Positions 49,375 through 58,800 of a stretch of 64,000 nucleotides of DNA are shown here, piece after piece. The stretch is from JBGPLJ01 sp035644395 (GTDB lineage: Bacteria > Pseudomonadota > Gammaproteobacteria > Steroidobacterales > Steroidobacteraceae). The first letter of the stretch is position 1. Every line of letters starts with the position of its first letter. The DNA lies in contig DASQOR010000008.1 in NCBI GenBank assembly GCA_035644395.1, positions 1 through 64,000 on the forward strand, in the 5' to 3' direction. The notes under the pieces are model-generated. The model saw only the letters and a list, made by a program, of their open reading frames with translations. It had not been told where the DNA came from and did not search any database. The position numbers were made by a program, and so were the translations under genes.

Positions 49375-52300
49375 ATGAGTCCGCGAGCCGCGGCCCTGCG
49401 GCTGCCGGGCGCTTGGCGAAACGTGTTTACGTTGCGTCGCGCGCTGCGTCGGTGGCAGGAGCCTGAGATCGTTACTCCGGAAAGCCGGGGCGGCGGGGAT
49501 TGCAAGATCCCCGCCGCCTCTTCGGCATTTCTGCGGGTGGCGATTTCAGCTCTCTGTCTGCTCTTCGCCGGACTCCTGACATCGACCGTCCATGCCCAGG
49601 CGGTGACGCCGCCCGGCACGGTCATCCGCAATGACGCGCTATTGCACTTCGACCGGGCGCCCGGTCTCACGAGCGATCTGCGCAGCAACGAGGTGGCGAC
49701 GATGGTCGCGCCGTTGCGATCGCGGGCCGCCATCCAGTTCATGCGCACGACGGCTTCCGGATCCGCAGTGCCGTCGACCAGCGGACCGACAGCGTGCATC
49801 GGGGCTGGCGTCTCTCAGCGGCTCGCCAATCCAGTCCTGATCGGCGGGCAGACTCTCGATCCGACACAGGCCGTGCCGCTCACGGCGACCGGCATGTATC
49901 ACGGCGGCGAGCCGTTCTTCATCCGTGTGACGGATCATGACCGCAACCGCGACGCCGGCGCGCTCGATGTAATCGACATCCGCGTGCATTCGACGGCGAC
50001 CGGTGACAGCGAAGTGTTGAGGGTCACGGAGACCGGCCCGAACACCGGCGAATTCGTCGGCTACGTGCCGTCGGCCGTGGGTACGGCCGTCGCGGGGGAT
50101 TGTGTGCTTCAGGTCGTGCGCGCGAGCGACGTCACGACCGACTATGTCGATCCGCTCGATGCCACCGACACCGTCGAGGACACTGCGGCCCTCGACCCGA
50201 TCGGCCTCGTCTTCAGTTCGCAGTCGGGCGTCGCGATCAACGGCGCCCGAGTGCGCATTGTCGATGCGACCACCGGACAGCCGGTGACGGTCTATGGCGA
50301 TGACGGCGTCAGCCTCTTTCCCTCGCAAGTCGTTGCGGGCGGCCAGGCGACCGACTCGGGCGGCACGCTCTATAGCTTCGCGCCCGGCGCGTTCCGCTTC
50401 CCGGTCGTGCCGACCGCAGGGATGTACCGCCTCATCGTCGATGCGCCGGCGACTTTCGCCTTTCCGTCGGCTGTCAGCATTTCCCAGCTGCAGACGCTCG
50501 CCGGCGCTCCGTTCACGCTGAACGCCGGGTCCTTCGGCAACGCCTATCGGGTGGGCTCGCCGCCGGCCGCGAACATCGACGTGCCGCTCGACCCGACCGG
50601 CACCGCGCTCGTCGTCGACAAAACGACGCCCACTGCCGTCGCGGCGGTCGGCGATTTCATCCAGTACAACGTGTCGATCGAGAACTCGGGCGCGAACGGC
50701 GCGTTCCCCGAAGTCACCACGGTCGACACGCTGCCGGTTGGTGCGCGCTATGTTCGCGGCTCGACCCGTATCAACGATGCGCCGGCAGCCGATCCCGCGG
50801 TCGATTCGACGGGCCGCAGACTGACGTTCGTCACCGGAAACCTGGCGCCCACCGAGCGCCTGACGATCCGCTACGTCGTCGAGCTCACGAGCGCCGTGCA
50901 CGCCAAGGAGCTCACCAACGAAGTCCAGGCGGTCGGTTCCGGCAATGTGGCTTCGAACAAGGCGAGCGCAACCATCCGGGTGCGCGATGAGCTCCTGCAC
51001 AGCGCGGCGATCATCACGGGTCGCGTCGTCGAGGGTGATTGCCCGATCGACGTCGCCGGCGCGCCGGGCGTCGAAGGCGTGCGCGTGTATCTCGAGGACG
51101 GCCGCTACGCCGTGACCGACAAGGAAGGCAAATATCACTTCGAAGGCGTGCTGCCGGGTTCGCACGTCGTGCAGATGGACACGGAGACGATCCCTCCGGC
51201 CATGCAGGCAGCTGAATGCGACGGGCGTGCGCGCTTTGCAGGACGTCCGTATTCGCAGTTCGTCGATCTTCGCGGCGGAGCGTTGTGGCGCGCCGACTTC
51301 ACCCTGACGCGCCGCCCGCCGCCAACGGGTGCGGTCACGCTGCGCTTGCGCAGCACGGTCGATGCGGACGGCAAGCGGCTCGGCGTCGCGCTGCCGATCG
51401 ACGTGACCGGCATCAACGTGGGCAAGCTGCGCGTGCTCGTGATGCTGCCCACCGGCGTCAGTTACCGGCGGGGCAGCGCCCAGCTTGGCGGCGCGGCGAT
51501 CGACGAGCCCGCCGGCAATGACTCGGTGCTGAGCTTCAATCTCGGTGAAGCCCCTGCGCCCTGGAGCAGTGAGCTGCACTTCGAGCTGGAGCCGGGCGTT
51601 GCCGCGCGCGGCGCGCTCGCGCTCAAGGCCGTCGCGATCTTCGACACGCCGACCGCGAGCAATCAGAAGACCGAGAGCGTCGAGAATCGCCTCGAGCGCG
51701 GCGCGGCGGTCCAGCAATCGGCGCATTACACCTTCGTGCCGCGTTTCGATGTGCTCGGGACGGACCTCACGGCGGCCGATCGCCAGGAACTCGATCGCAT
51801 CGCCCGCGACTGGCGCGGGGTCAACGACATCCGTATTCGCGCGGTCGGGCATACGGACAGCACGCCGATTTCGACGCGCAGCCGCGGCTTGTATGCCGAC
51901 AACAGCGAGCTGTCGCTCGCCCGCGCACGCACGGTCGCCGACTATTTCCGCGAGAAGCTCGGCCTCGGCAGCGGCCAGTTCGAGATTCTCGGCCGCGGGT
52001 CCGATGAGCCGGTCGAGGGCGGCACGGACGCGGCGAGCCTCGCGAAGAACCGGCGCGTCGAGGTCAGCATCACGGGCATGCGGCCCGTGTCGGATGGCAC
52101 CTTGACGGTCGTGCAGGGCGAAAGCTCGCCGGCGACCGTCGCGACCCGGGGCATCATCATCTATGGCCGCTTGCCCGGCCGCGAGTCCAGTGCGACGTCG
52201 GACGCGGCCGCTGCAACACCGGCGCCGCCATCGGCCACGCCCGCAGTGATCGTGACGCCGAGCATCGCCTGGATCGCGCCGGTCCGGGACTTCAATCCGC

Positions 52301-55300
52301 CGGTGCCGAGCCTCAAGGTCGCCATCGAGCATCGCTACGACCAGAAGGTGCAGCTCCTCGTGAACGGCGTGCGCGTCAACGACGTCACCTTCGACGGCGC
52401 GACACCGAATCCCGAAAAGACTTTCGCGGTCAGCGCCTGGCGCGGCGTAGCGCTCGCCGAGGGCGACAATCGCCTGACGGCGGTCGTGGTCGACGGCCAG
52501 GGACAGGAAGTCGAGCGGCTTGAGCGCGACGTCCACTACTCGGGCGGGCCGGTGCGCGCGGAGCTGCTGACGGCGGAGTCCAGGCTCATCGCCGACGGGC
52601 GCACGCGGCCGGTGATCACCTTGCGACTCTTCGACAGCGCGGGTCATCCGGCGCGCCGCGGTACGCTCGGCGTCTTCAATGTCTCGGCGCCGCACCGTTC
52701 GTGGTGGGAAGTCGAGACGCTGAACGACAACCAGCTGGTCGCCGTCGGCAATCGCGAGCCGACCTACACGGTGGGCGACGACGGCATTGCCGAGATCGAG
52801 CTCGAGCCGACCTCCGAGACCGGTACCGTCGTGTTGAGCCTTCGCTACAACGAACGGCAGACGCAGGAGATCCGTGCGTGGCTCAAACCGGCCGCGCGCG
52901 ATTGGGTCATGGTCGGCCTCGCCGAGGGGAGCGGTGCGTACCACACGATCAGCGAAAACATGCAGGCGGCCACCGACGCCGGCCACGAGGAAGGCTTCGA
53001 TGATCAGGGCCGGGTCGCGTTCTTTGCGAAGGGCCGCATCAAGGGCGATTACCTGCTGACGCTCGCCTACGACAGTGATCGCGACACGGAGGCCGCGCGC
53101 GAGCGCCTGGCCGGCACCATCCAGCCCGACCAGTACTACACGATCTACGGCGACGGCAGCGAGCAGCGCTTCGAGGCGGCGAGCCAGCGCAAGCTCTACG
53201 TCAAGCTCGAGCGCAACCAGTTCGTCGCCTTGTTCGGCGACTACGACACGGGCCTCAACGTCACCGAGCTCACGCGCTACAGCCGCAGCATGAACGGGCT
53301 CAGGACCGAGTACGGGAGCGAGCATGTCGCGGTCGTAGCGTTCGCGGCGCGTACCGATCAGACCTATGTGCGCGACGACCTGCAGGGCGACGGCACGGCG
53401 GGCCTCTATCATCTGACCGCACGCCCGATCGTCATCGGCAGCGACAAGCTGCGCATCGAGGTGCGTGACCGCTTCCACAGCGAGCGCATTCTCGACACCC
53501 GGCCGCTCGCGCGCTTCCTCGACTACACCATCGACTACGAACTCGGCACGGTCTACTTCAAGGAGCCCGTGCCGAGCCGCGATAATGAGTTCAATCCGAT
53601 CTTCATCGTAGCGGAGTACGAAACCCGGTCGACGTCATCCGAGCAGACGACGGCGGGCGGCCGCGCCGCCGTCAAGTTCGCGCAAGGCAAGGTCGAGCTC
53701 GGTACGAGCTTCGTTTCGGAAGGCGCCCCGCAGGGCGATGGCAAGGTCGGCGGCGCGGATCTGCGCTGGACGCCCGGCCGCGGCACGGAGCTGCGGGCGG
53801 AAATCGCGCGCAGCGAATCCGACGACCCGGCGCGGACGGACCAGGCCGACGCCTATCTCGTCGACCTCAAGCACGTCTCGGATCGCCTGGAAGCGCATGC
53901 CTATGCGCGGCAGCAAGACGTCGGCTTCGGTATCGGCCAGCAGGCGGGGAGCGAGGCGGGCACGCGCAAGGCGGGCGTCGACGGGCTCTACCGCTTCACG
54001 GATCGCTGGGGCGTGACGGCGGAGGCGTTCCGGCAGGAGCAGCTCGAGAGCGGCGCGGATCGCACGGCTGCCGAGGGCGAAGTGCGCTATCAGACGCCGA
54101 CGGCAACCCTTGGAGTCGGTGTCCGCCACGTCGCGGACGACAACGTCGGCGGCGAGGATCAGCGCTCCGACGCAGGCTTCGCCACGGGCAGCGTCGACGT
54201 GCTCGGTGGGCGTTTCACGCTGCGCGGCGCGACGGACGTGACCCTGAACGGCAATGACTCGAGCATCGACTATCCGCAACGCTCGACCGTCGGCGTCGAT
54301 TACCACCTGAAGCCGGACGCGACGCTATTCGCCGAATATGAGCACGCCGACGGCGCCCATATCGAAAGCGACATGACGCGCTTCGGCGTCCGCGCGACGC
54401 CGTGGAACCGAGCGCAGCTGCGCTCGAGTGTCACGCAGGAAACCACCGAGTACGGGCCGCGCACCTTTGCGTCGGCGGGGCTCACCCAGGGTTGGCAGGT
54501 GAACAAGCACTGGGCACTTGATGTCGGCATCGACCAGTCGAACACCATCCGCGACGATCGCACCATCCCGCTGAATCCCAACGCGCCGCTCGCCTCGGGT
54601 TCGCTCAACGACGACTTCTTTGCGACCTACCTCGGCGTGCTCTACCGCAAGACCGACTGGACCTTCACCAACCGCCTGGAATACCGCAATTCCGATCTCG
54701 AGCAGCGCATCACCTACGCCGGTGGCCTCTATCGCGAGCCGGTCGCGGGCCATGCGCTCAGCATGACGGCCTTCATTACCGACAGCGACCTCACGGTGGG
54801 CACCGACTCCGTGACGAGCGACATCCGTTTCGGCTGGGCCTACCGGCCGGTCGGCAAACGCTGGATGCTGCTCGACCGGCTCGACCTGATCTACGACGGG
54901 CAGACCGCGGACCTTGGCAAGAGCGATAGCCGGCGCGTCGTCAACAATCTGAATGCCAACTGGCAGTTCGACAGCCGCACGCAGTTCGGGGTGCAGTACG
55001 GCTCGCGCTACGCGCGCTCGACCTTCGATGACGTCGCCTACGACGGCTACAGCGATCTCGTGGGCCTCGACCTGCGCCGCGACCTCAACCGCCGCTACGA
55101 CATCGGCCTGCACGGCACGGTCCTGCACTCCTGGGATGCGGCCGTGGCGGAGTATTCGATGGGCATCGACCTCGGCGTGACCTTCGCGAAGAACATCTGG
55201 GTCTCATTTGGCTACAATTTCGCCGGATTTGCCGACCGCGATTTCTCCGCCGCGCGCTACACCGATCAGGGTCCTTTCATTAAACTGCGGATCAAAGCCG

Positions 55301-55356
55301 ACCAGGACACGTTCAAGGATCTGGGCTCTGAATTCCGCTCCCTCACCGGCCGCTAG
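49375..55356 (+). CDS. Giant outer-membrane protein: DUF11-like, SdrB-like, OmpA-like and C-terminal barrel
   Basis: This 1,993-residue protein (as read from ATG 49375) has a signal peptide at about 50-75 (ending VHAQA), an opening module PPGTVIRNDALLHFDRA like the two neighbours, a DUF11 domain (about 409-539), an SdrB/carboxypeptidase-regulatory-like domain (about 546-606), an OmpA-like peptidoglycan-binding domain (about 785-900, SELSLARARTVADYF, KNRRVEVSI), Ig-like parts (about 950-1170) and a C-terminal region (about 1176-1993) with alternating aromatic strands as in an outer-membrane beta-barrel. A strong hairpin lies inside the reading frame at 49489-49518 and the signal peptide follows it, so translation may start downstream, for example GTG 49537. 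It may anchor the secreted neighbours to the outer membrane. I know no characterised homolog. Confidence 0.8.
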   Translation: MSPRAAALRLPGAWRNVFTLRRALRRWQEPEIVTPESRGGGDCKIPAASSAFLRVAISALCLLFAGLLTSTVHAQAVTPPGTVIRNDALLHFDRAPGLTSDLRSNEVATMVAPLRSRAAIQFMRTTASGSAVPSTSGPTACIGAGVSQRLANPVLIGGQTLDPTQAVPLTATGMYHGGEPFFIRVTDHDRNRDAGALDVIDIRVHSTATGDSEVLRVTETGPNTGEFVGYVPSAVGTAVAGDCVLQVVRASDVTTDYVDPLDATDTVEDTAALDPIGLVFSSQSGVAINGARVRIVDATTGQPVTVYGDDGVSLFPSQVVAGGQATDSGGTLYSFAPGAFRFPVVPTAGMYRLIVDAPATFAFPSAVSISQLQTLAGAPFTLNAGSFGNAYRVGSPPAANIDVPLDPTGTALVVDKTTPTAVAAVGDFIQYNVSIENSGANGAFPEVTTVDTLPVGARYVRGSTRINDAPAADPAVDSTGRRLTFVTGNLAPTERLTIRYVVELTSAVHAKELTNEVQAVGSGNVASNKASATIRVRDELLHSAAIITGRVVEGDCPIDVAGAPGVEGVRVYLEDGRYAVTDKEGKYHFEGVLPGSHVVQMDTETIPPAMQAAECDGRARFAGRPYSQFVDLRGGALWRADFTLTRRPPPTGAVTLRLRSTVDADGKRLGVALPIDVTGINVGKLRVLVMLPTGVSYRRGSAQLGGAAIDEPAGNDSVLSFNLGEAPAPWSSELHFELEPGVAARGALALKAVAIFDTPTASNQKTESVENRLERGAAVQQSAHYTFVPRFDVLGTDLTAADRQELDRIARDWRGVNDIRIRAVGHTDSTPISTRSRGLYADNSELSLARARTVADYFREKLGLGSGQFEILGRGSDEPVEGGTDAASLAKNRRVEVSITGMRPVSDGTLTVVQGESSPATVATRGIIIYGRLPGRESSATSDAAAATPAPPSATPAVIVTPSIAWIAPVRDFNPPVPSLKVAIEHRYDQKVQLLVNGVRVNDVTFDGATPNPEKTFAVSAWRGVALAEGDNRLTAVVVDGQGQEVERLERDVHYSGGPVRAELLTAESRLIADGRTRPVITLRLFDSAGHPARRGTLGVFNVSAPHRSWWEVETLNDNQLVAVGNREPTYTVGDDGIAEIELEPTSETGTVVLSLRYNERQTQEIRAWLKPAARDWVMVGLAEGSGAYHTISENMQAATDAGHEEGFDDQGRVAFFAKGRIKGDYLLTLAYDSDRDTEAARERLAGTIQPDQYYTIYGDGSEQRFEAASQRKLYVKLERNQFVALFGDYDTGLNVTELTRYSRSMNGLRTEYGSEHVAVVAFAARTDQTYVRDDLQGDGTAGLYHLTARPIVIGSDKLRIEVRDRFHSERILDTRPLARFLDYTIDYELGTVYFKEPVPSRDNEFNPIFIVAEYETRSTSSEQTTAGGRAAVKFAQGKVELGTSFVSEGAPQGDGKVGGADLRWTPGRGTELRAEIARSESDDPARTDQADAYLVDLKHVSDRLEAHAYARQQDVGFGIGQQAGSEAGTRKAGVDGLYRFTDRWGVTAEAFRQEQLESGADRTAAEGEVRYQTPTATLGVGVRHVADDNVGGEDQRSDAGFATGSVDVLGGRFTLRGATDVTLNGNDSSIDYPQRSTVGVDYHLKPDATLFAEYEHADGAHIESDMTRFGVRATPWNRAQLRSSVTQETTEYGPRTFASAGLTQGWQVNKHWALDVGIDQSNTIRDDRTIPLNPNAPLASGSLNDDFFATYLGVLYRKTDWTFTNRLEYRNSDLEQRITYAGGLYREPVAGHALSMTAFITDSDLTVGTDSVTSDIRFGWAYRPVGKRWMLLDRLDLIYDGQTADLGKSDSRRVVNNLNANWQFDSRTQFGVQYGSRYARSTFDDVAYDGYSDLVGLDLRRDLNRRYDIGLHGTVLHSWDAAVAEYSMGIDLGVTFAKNIWVSFGYNFAGFADRDFSAARYTDQGPFIKLRIKADQDTFKDLGSEFRSLTGR
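49489..49518. terminator. Strong hairpin at the 5' end of the giant gene
   Basis: GGCGGCGGGGAT and ATCCCCGCCGCC form a perfect 12-bp stem with the loop TGCAAG. Without a T-run it may be an attenuator or mRNA processing element. It supports a start codon downstream of 49518. Confidence 0.5.
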
Positions 55357-55378
55357 CAGCACATCCGACTACCGCGAC

Positions 55379-57298
55379 ATGCTCGGAAGTGACGGCCCGC
55401 TTGCGGAGCGCATTCCGGGCTTCGCCGCGCGCCGGCCGCAGCAGGACATGGCCCATTGGGTGGCTGGGGCGCTCGCGGGCCTCGGCACCCTGGTCGTCGA
55501 GGCCGGCACGGGCACCGGCAAGACCTACGCCTATCTCGTGCCCGCGCTCCTCTCCGGCCGGCACGTCATCATCTCGACCGGTACCCGGACGCTCCAGGAC
55601 CAGCTGTTTCACCGGGACCTGCCCGCCGTGGCCCAGGCGCTCGGGCGTCCGGTCAAGGTGGCGGTGCTCAAGGGCCGCAGCAATTATCTCTGCCTGCATC
55701 GCCTGAAGCTTGCGACCCAGGGCAGGACGCTCGACCTTTCGCGCGAAGCACGCAGTTCGCTCGAGCGGGTGCGGCTCTGGTCGCGGGCGACCCGCAGCGG
55801 GGAGCTGAGCGAGGTACCGAACCTCGCGGACCAGGATCCGGTGTGGCCGCTCGTCACCTCGACGCGCGAGAACTGCCTCGGCGGCGAATGCGCGGAATTC
55901 AGCCGCTGTCACCTCATCGCCGCGCGCCGCGAAGCGCAGGCCGCGGACATCGTCATCGTGAATCATCACCTGCTGCTCGCCGATCTCGCCTTGAAGGAGG
56001 AGGGCTTCGGCGACCTGCTGCCGGGGACCGATGCGCTCATCATCGACGAGGCGCACCAGATTCCCGACATCGCCGGGCAGTTCTTCGGTCTCACCGTCGG
56101 TTCGCGGTCGATCGTGCAGCTCGCACGCGATGCGCTCGCGGAAGGGGCGGCGCAGGGCCCGGTGGGCGATGACCTGGCGGCTCTCCTGAAGGGACTCGAA
56201 GCGAGCGTCGTGGCCATCGCGCGCAATCTTGGCCGGCCGGCGCGCCTCGATTGGGCCGGGGTCGACGATGCGGCGATCGAGCGGCTCACCGACCTCGCCG
56301 TCGATCTCGAGAATGCCGCGCGGGCTCTCGAAGCGCTCGGGGGCGGTGCCGGCATCGGCAACAGCGCACGGCGCGCGTCGGAAATCGCAGAGCATCTCGG
56401 GCAATTCCTCGCCCTGGATGCCGAAAGCGGCTTGCGCTGGGTCGATGTGCACACGCGCGGCTTCGCGCTCGTCTTCACGCCCTTCGAAGTGGCCGGCCGC
56501 ATGCGCGAGCTCATCAAGGCGCGACCGACGGCCTGGATCTTCACCTCGGCGACGCTTGCGGTCGGCGAGGACTTCCAGCACTTCACGCGGCGGCTCGGCC
56601 TCGACGACGCGCGCACGGTGCAGATCCCGAGTCCCTTCGACTTCGAGCGCCAGGCGCGGCTCTACCTGCCCGCAATCGATGGCGATCCCAACGATCCTGA
56701 ACATCCCGCCCGGGTGGTCGAAGCCGCCTGGCCGTTGGTCGAAGCGGCGGGCGGACGCGCGTTTCTGCTGTTCACCAGCCATCGGGCGCTCGCGGAGGCC
56801 GCGCGGCTGTTGCGTGCCCATGCCGGGCGCCAGCGCTATCCATTGCTTGTCCAGGGCGAGGCGCCACGCGAAGTGCTGCTGCGCCGCTTCCGCGAACTCG
56901 GCAATGCGGTACTGCTCGGCACCTCGAGTTTCTGGGAAGGCGTGGACGTCAAGGGCGACGCGCTCTGCGTCGTCGTCATCGACAAGCTGCCGTTCGCTTC
57001 CCCGGATGACCCCGTGCTCAAGGCCCGCATCGAGGGAATCCGGCGCCGCGGCGGCAATCCGTTCGTCGAGCACCAGCTGCCGCAGGCGGCGCTCGCGCTC
57101 AAGCAGGGCGCCGGGCGGCTGATCCGCGATGCTTCGGACTTTGGCGTGATCGCGATCTGCGATCCGCGGGTCACGGCGAAGTCCTACGGGCGGGTGCTGC
57201 TCGCGAGCCTGCCGCCGATGCCGATCGTGCGCACGGCGGCCGAGGCCGCCGCATTCCTGCGGGAACGCCTCGCGCAATCGGTCGCCCGCGCGGTTTGA
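55379..57298 (+). CDS. yoaA: ATP-dependent DNA helicase YoaA (DinG family)
   Basis: From ATG 55379 this 639-residue XPD-like superfamily 2 helicase has Walker A EAGTGTGKT (K48), four Cys that would bind an iron-sulfur cluster (one in NYLCLHR, three in ENCLGGECAEFSRC), the DEAH box IIDEAHQ and C-terminal motifs such as TSSFWEGVDVKGD and QGAGRLIRD. YoaA unwinds DNA at replication blocks with the HolC subunit of polymerase III. The longer frame to 55208 runs into the giant gene and was rejected. It begins 22 bp after that gene. Standard length. Confidence 0.92.
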   Translation: MLGSDGPLAERIPGFAARRPQQDMAHWVAGALAGLGTLVVEAGTGTGKTYAYLVPALLSGRHVIISTGTRTLQDQLFHRDLPAVAQALGRPVKVAVLKGRSNYLCLHRLKLATQGRTLDLSREARSSLERVRLWSRATRSGELSEVPNLADQDPVWPLVTSTRENCLGGECAEFSRCHLIAARREAQAADIVIVNHHLLLADLALKEEGFGDLLPGTDALIIDEAHQIPDIAGQFFGLTVGSRSIVQLARDALAEGAAQGPVGDDLAALLKGLEASVVAIARNLGRPARLDWAGVDDAAIERLTDLAVDLENAARALEALGGGAGIGNSARRASEIAEHLGQFLALDAESGLRWVDVHTRGFALVFTPFEVAGRMRELIKARPTAWIFTSATLAVGEDFQHFTRRLGLDDARTVQIPSPFDFERQARLYLPAIDGDPNDPEHPARVVEAAWPLVEAAGGRAFLLFTSHRALAEAARLLRAHAGRQRYPLLVQGEAPREVLLRRFRELGNAVLLGTSSFWEGVDVKGDALCVVVIDKLPFASPDDPVLKARIEGIRRRGGNPFVEHQLPQAALALKQGAGRLIRDASDFGVIAICDPRVTAKSYGRVLLASLPPMPIVRTAAEAAAFLRERLAQSVARAV

Positions 57299-57316
57299 CG
57301 GGCCGGCCATGAGAGA

Positions 57317-58012
57317 ATGGCCGCGATGAAAATCCTCGCCATCGACACCGCCACGGAAGCCTGCTCGGCCGCGCTTGCCATCGGCGCAACCGTGCTGGCG
57401 CGCTATGAAGAGCCGGGCCGCGGCCATGCCGAGCGCATCCTGCCGATGATCGATGAAATCCTGGCCGAGGCGGGCGTTGCGCTGACCGCACTCGATGCGA
57501 TCGCGTTCGGCCGCGGGCCCGGCGCGTTCACCGGCGTGCGCATTGCGGCGGCGGTCGCCCAGGGTCTCGCCTTCGGCGCGGGACTGCCGGTCATCCCCGT
57601 GTCATCGCTCGCCGCGCTCGCGGAGCGCGGCCTCGCGCAATCGCCCGCGGACGCCGCGCTGGCGTGCATCGATGCCCGGATGGCGGAGGTCTATTGGGGT
57701 GGGTTTCGGCGGACAGCCCCATCGTCGATCGAGGCGCTTGGCGATGAGCGCGTGACGGCGCCGGGCGCGGTCATGCTGGGAGAGGCCGGATCGGCCCGCT
57801 TGCGCTGGATCGGCGTGGGTACGGGCTTTGGCGCATTTCCCGGGCTCGCGGCACGCCTCGGCATCGACACGGCGGCGGTCGATGCGAGACTCCTGCCGCG
57901 CGCGCACGAAATGACCCGGATCGGCATGCGCGAATTCGCCGCGGGCCGCGCCCGCGATCCCGAACGGGCGGTGCCCGTGTACCTGCGCGACAAGGTGGTC
58001 AGTGTTCCCTGA
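57317..58012 (+). CDS. tsaB: tRNA threonylcarbamoyladenosine biosynthesis protein TsaB
   Basis: This 231-residue ASKHA-fold protein has the signature ILAIDTATEACSAAL, GRGPGAFTGVRI and ARMAEVYWG. TsaB works with TsaD and TsaE to make the t6A modification at position 37 of ANN-decoding tRNAs. Normal length; an internal ATG at 57326 is an equally good start. It follows yoaA by 18 bp, an arrangement often seen in gammaproteobacteria. The gene is essential in most bacteria. Confidence 0.95.
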   Translation: MAAMKILAIDTATEACSAALAIGATVLARYEEPGRGHAERILPMIDEILAEAGVALTALDAIAFGRGPGAFTGVRIAAAVAQGLAFGAGLPVIPVSSLAALAERGLAQSPADAALACIDARMAEVYWGGFRRTAPSSIEALGDERVTAPGAVMLGEAGSARLRWIGVGTGFGAFPGLAARLGIDTAAVDARLLPRAHEMTRIGMREFAAGRARDPERAVPVYLRDKVVSVP

Positions 58013-58050
58013 TTTTCATACGGCTGTCATCGAATCCGTTTGTAATGGGC

Positions 58051-58068
58051 CGGTCACAAATCTGTCAC
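58051..58068 (+). promoter_or_regulatory. Pho box upstream of phoB
   Basis: CGGTCACAAATCTGTCAC is close to the Pho box consensus (two CTGTCAT-type 7-mers 11 bp apart) and ends 3 bp before phoB. A weaker similar element starts at CTGTCAT, 58024-58030. PhoB self-activation is the usual arrangement. Confidence 0.75.
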
Positions 58069-58071
58069 GGC

Positions 58072-58767
58072 ATGGCTACCCGCACCATACTCATCGTTGA
58101 GGACGAGCAACCGATTCGCGACATGGTCGCGTTCGGCCTGCGCCGTGCCGGTTTCGAGGTCCTCGAAGCCGAGGACAGCCGCGCCGCACGCGCCAGGGTC
58201 GCGGATCGCCGGCCGGATCTCATGCTCATCGACTGGATGCTGCCGGACATGAGCGGCCTCGAGCTCACCCGGCTCATCAAGCGCGACAAGGAAACGCGCG
58301 AGATCCCGGTCATCATGCTGACGGCCCGCGCGCTCGAGCAGGACAAGGTCACGGGGCTCGACAGCGGCGCGGACGACTACGTGACGAAGCCCTTTTCGGC
58401 GCGCGAACTGGTGGCCCGCATTCACGCGGTCCTGCGGCGTGGCCCGGCCGGCGCGTCCGGCGATACGCTTGCGGTCGATGGACTCGTGATCGACCAGGCG
58501 AGCCATCGGGTGTCGGTCGATGAGCGGACCGTCAGTCTCGGCCCGACCGAGTACCGGCTGCTGCAGTTCTTCGTGACGCATCCGGACCGCGTTTTCACCC
58601 GCACGCAGCTCCTCGACCGGGTGTGGGGCGGCAATGTCTATGTCGAGGAGCGCACGATCGACGTGCATATCCGGCGCCTGCGCAAGGCGCTCGAGGATTT
58701 CGGTTACGATCGCTTCGTGCAGACCGTGCGTGGATCCGGCTACCGCTTCTCGACCCGTGTCGCCTGA
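58072..58767 (+). CDS. phoB: Phosphate regulon response regulator PhoB
   Basis: From ATG 58072 this 231-residue OmpR-family regulator has a receiver with phosphoacceptor D54 (LIDWMLPD) and the switch residues in MLTARA and VTKPF, then a winged-helix DNA-binding domain (TEYRLLQFFVTHPDRVFTR, RTIDVHIRRLRKAL). It activates phosphate-starvation genes at Pho boxes. One Pho box precedes its own start. The start at 58045 would place unlikely residues first. phoR and phoU follow. Confidence 0.95.
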   Translation: MATRTILIVEDEQPIRDMVAFGLRRAGFEVLEAEDSRAARARVADRRPDLMLIDWMLPDMSGLELTRLIKRDKETREIPVIMLTARALEQDKVTGLDSGADDYVTKPFSARELVARIHAVLRRGPAGASGDTLAVDGLVIDQASHRVSVDERTVSLGPTEYRLLQFFVTHPDRVFTRTQLLDRVWGGNVYVEERTIDVHIRRLRKALEDFGYDRFVQTVRGSGYRFSTRVA

Positions 58768-58800
58768 GCGCACCGCTGCGCCTGATACAATGGGCGCGAG

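Noticed and set aside
49639..53478. 1,279-codon open frame antisense to the giant gene
   Set aside because: Phase-locked shadow of high-GC codons; Arg/Asp/Val-rich composition without domains, while the plus strand shows clear domains.
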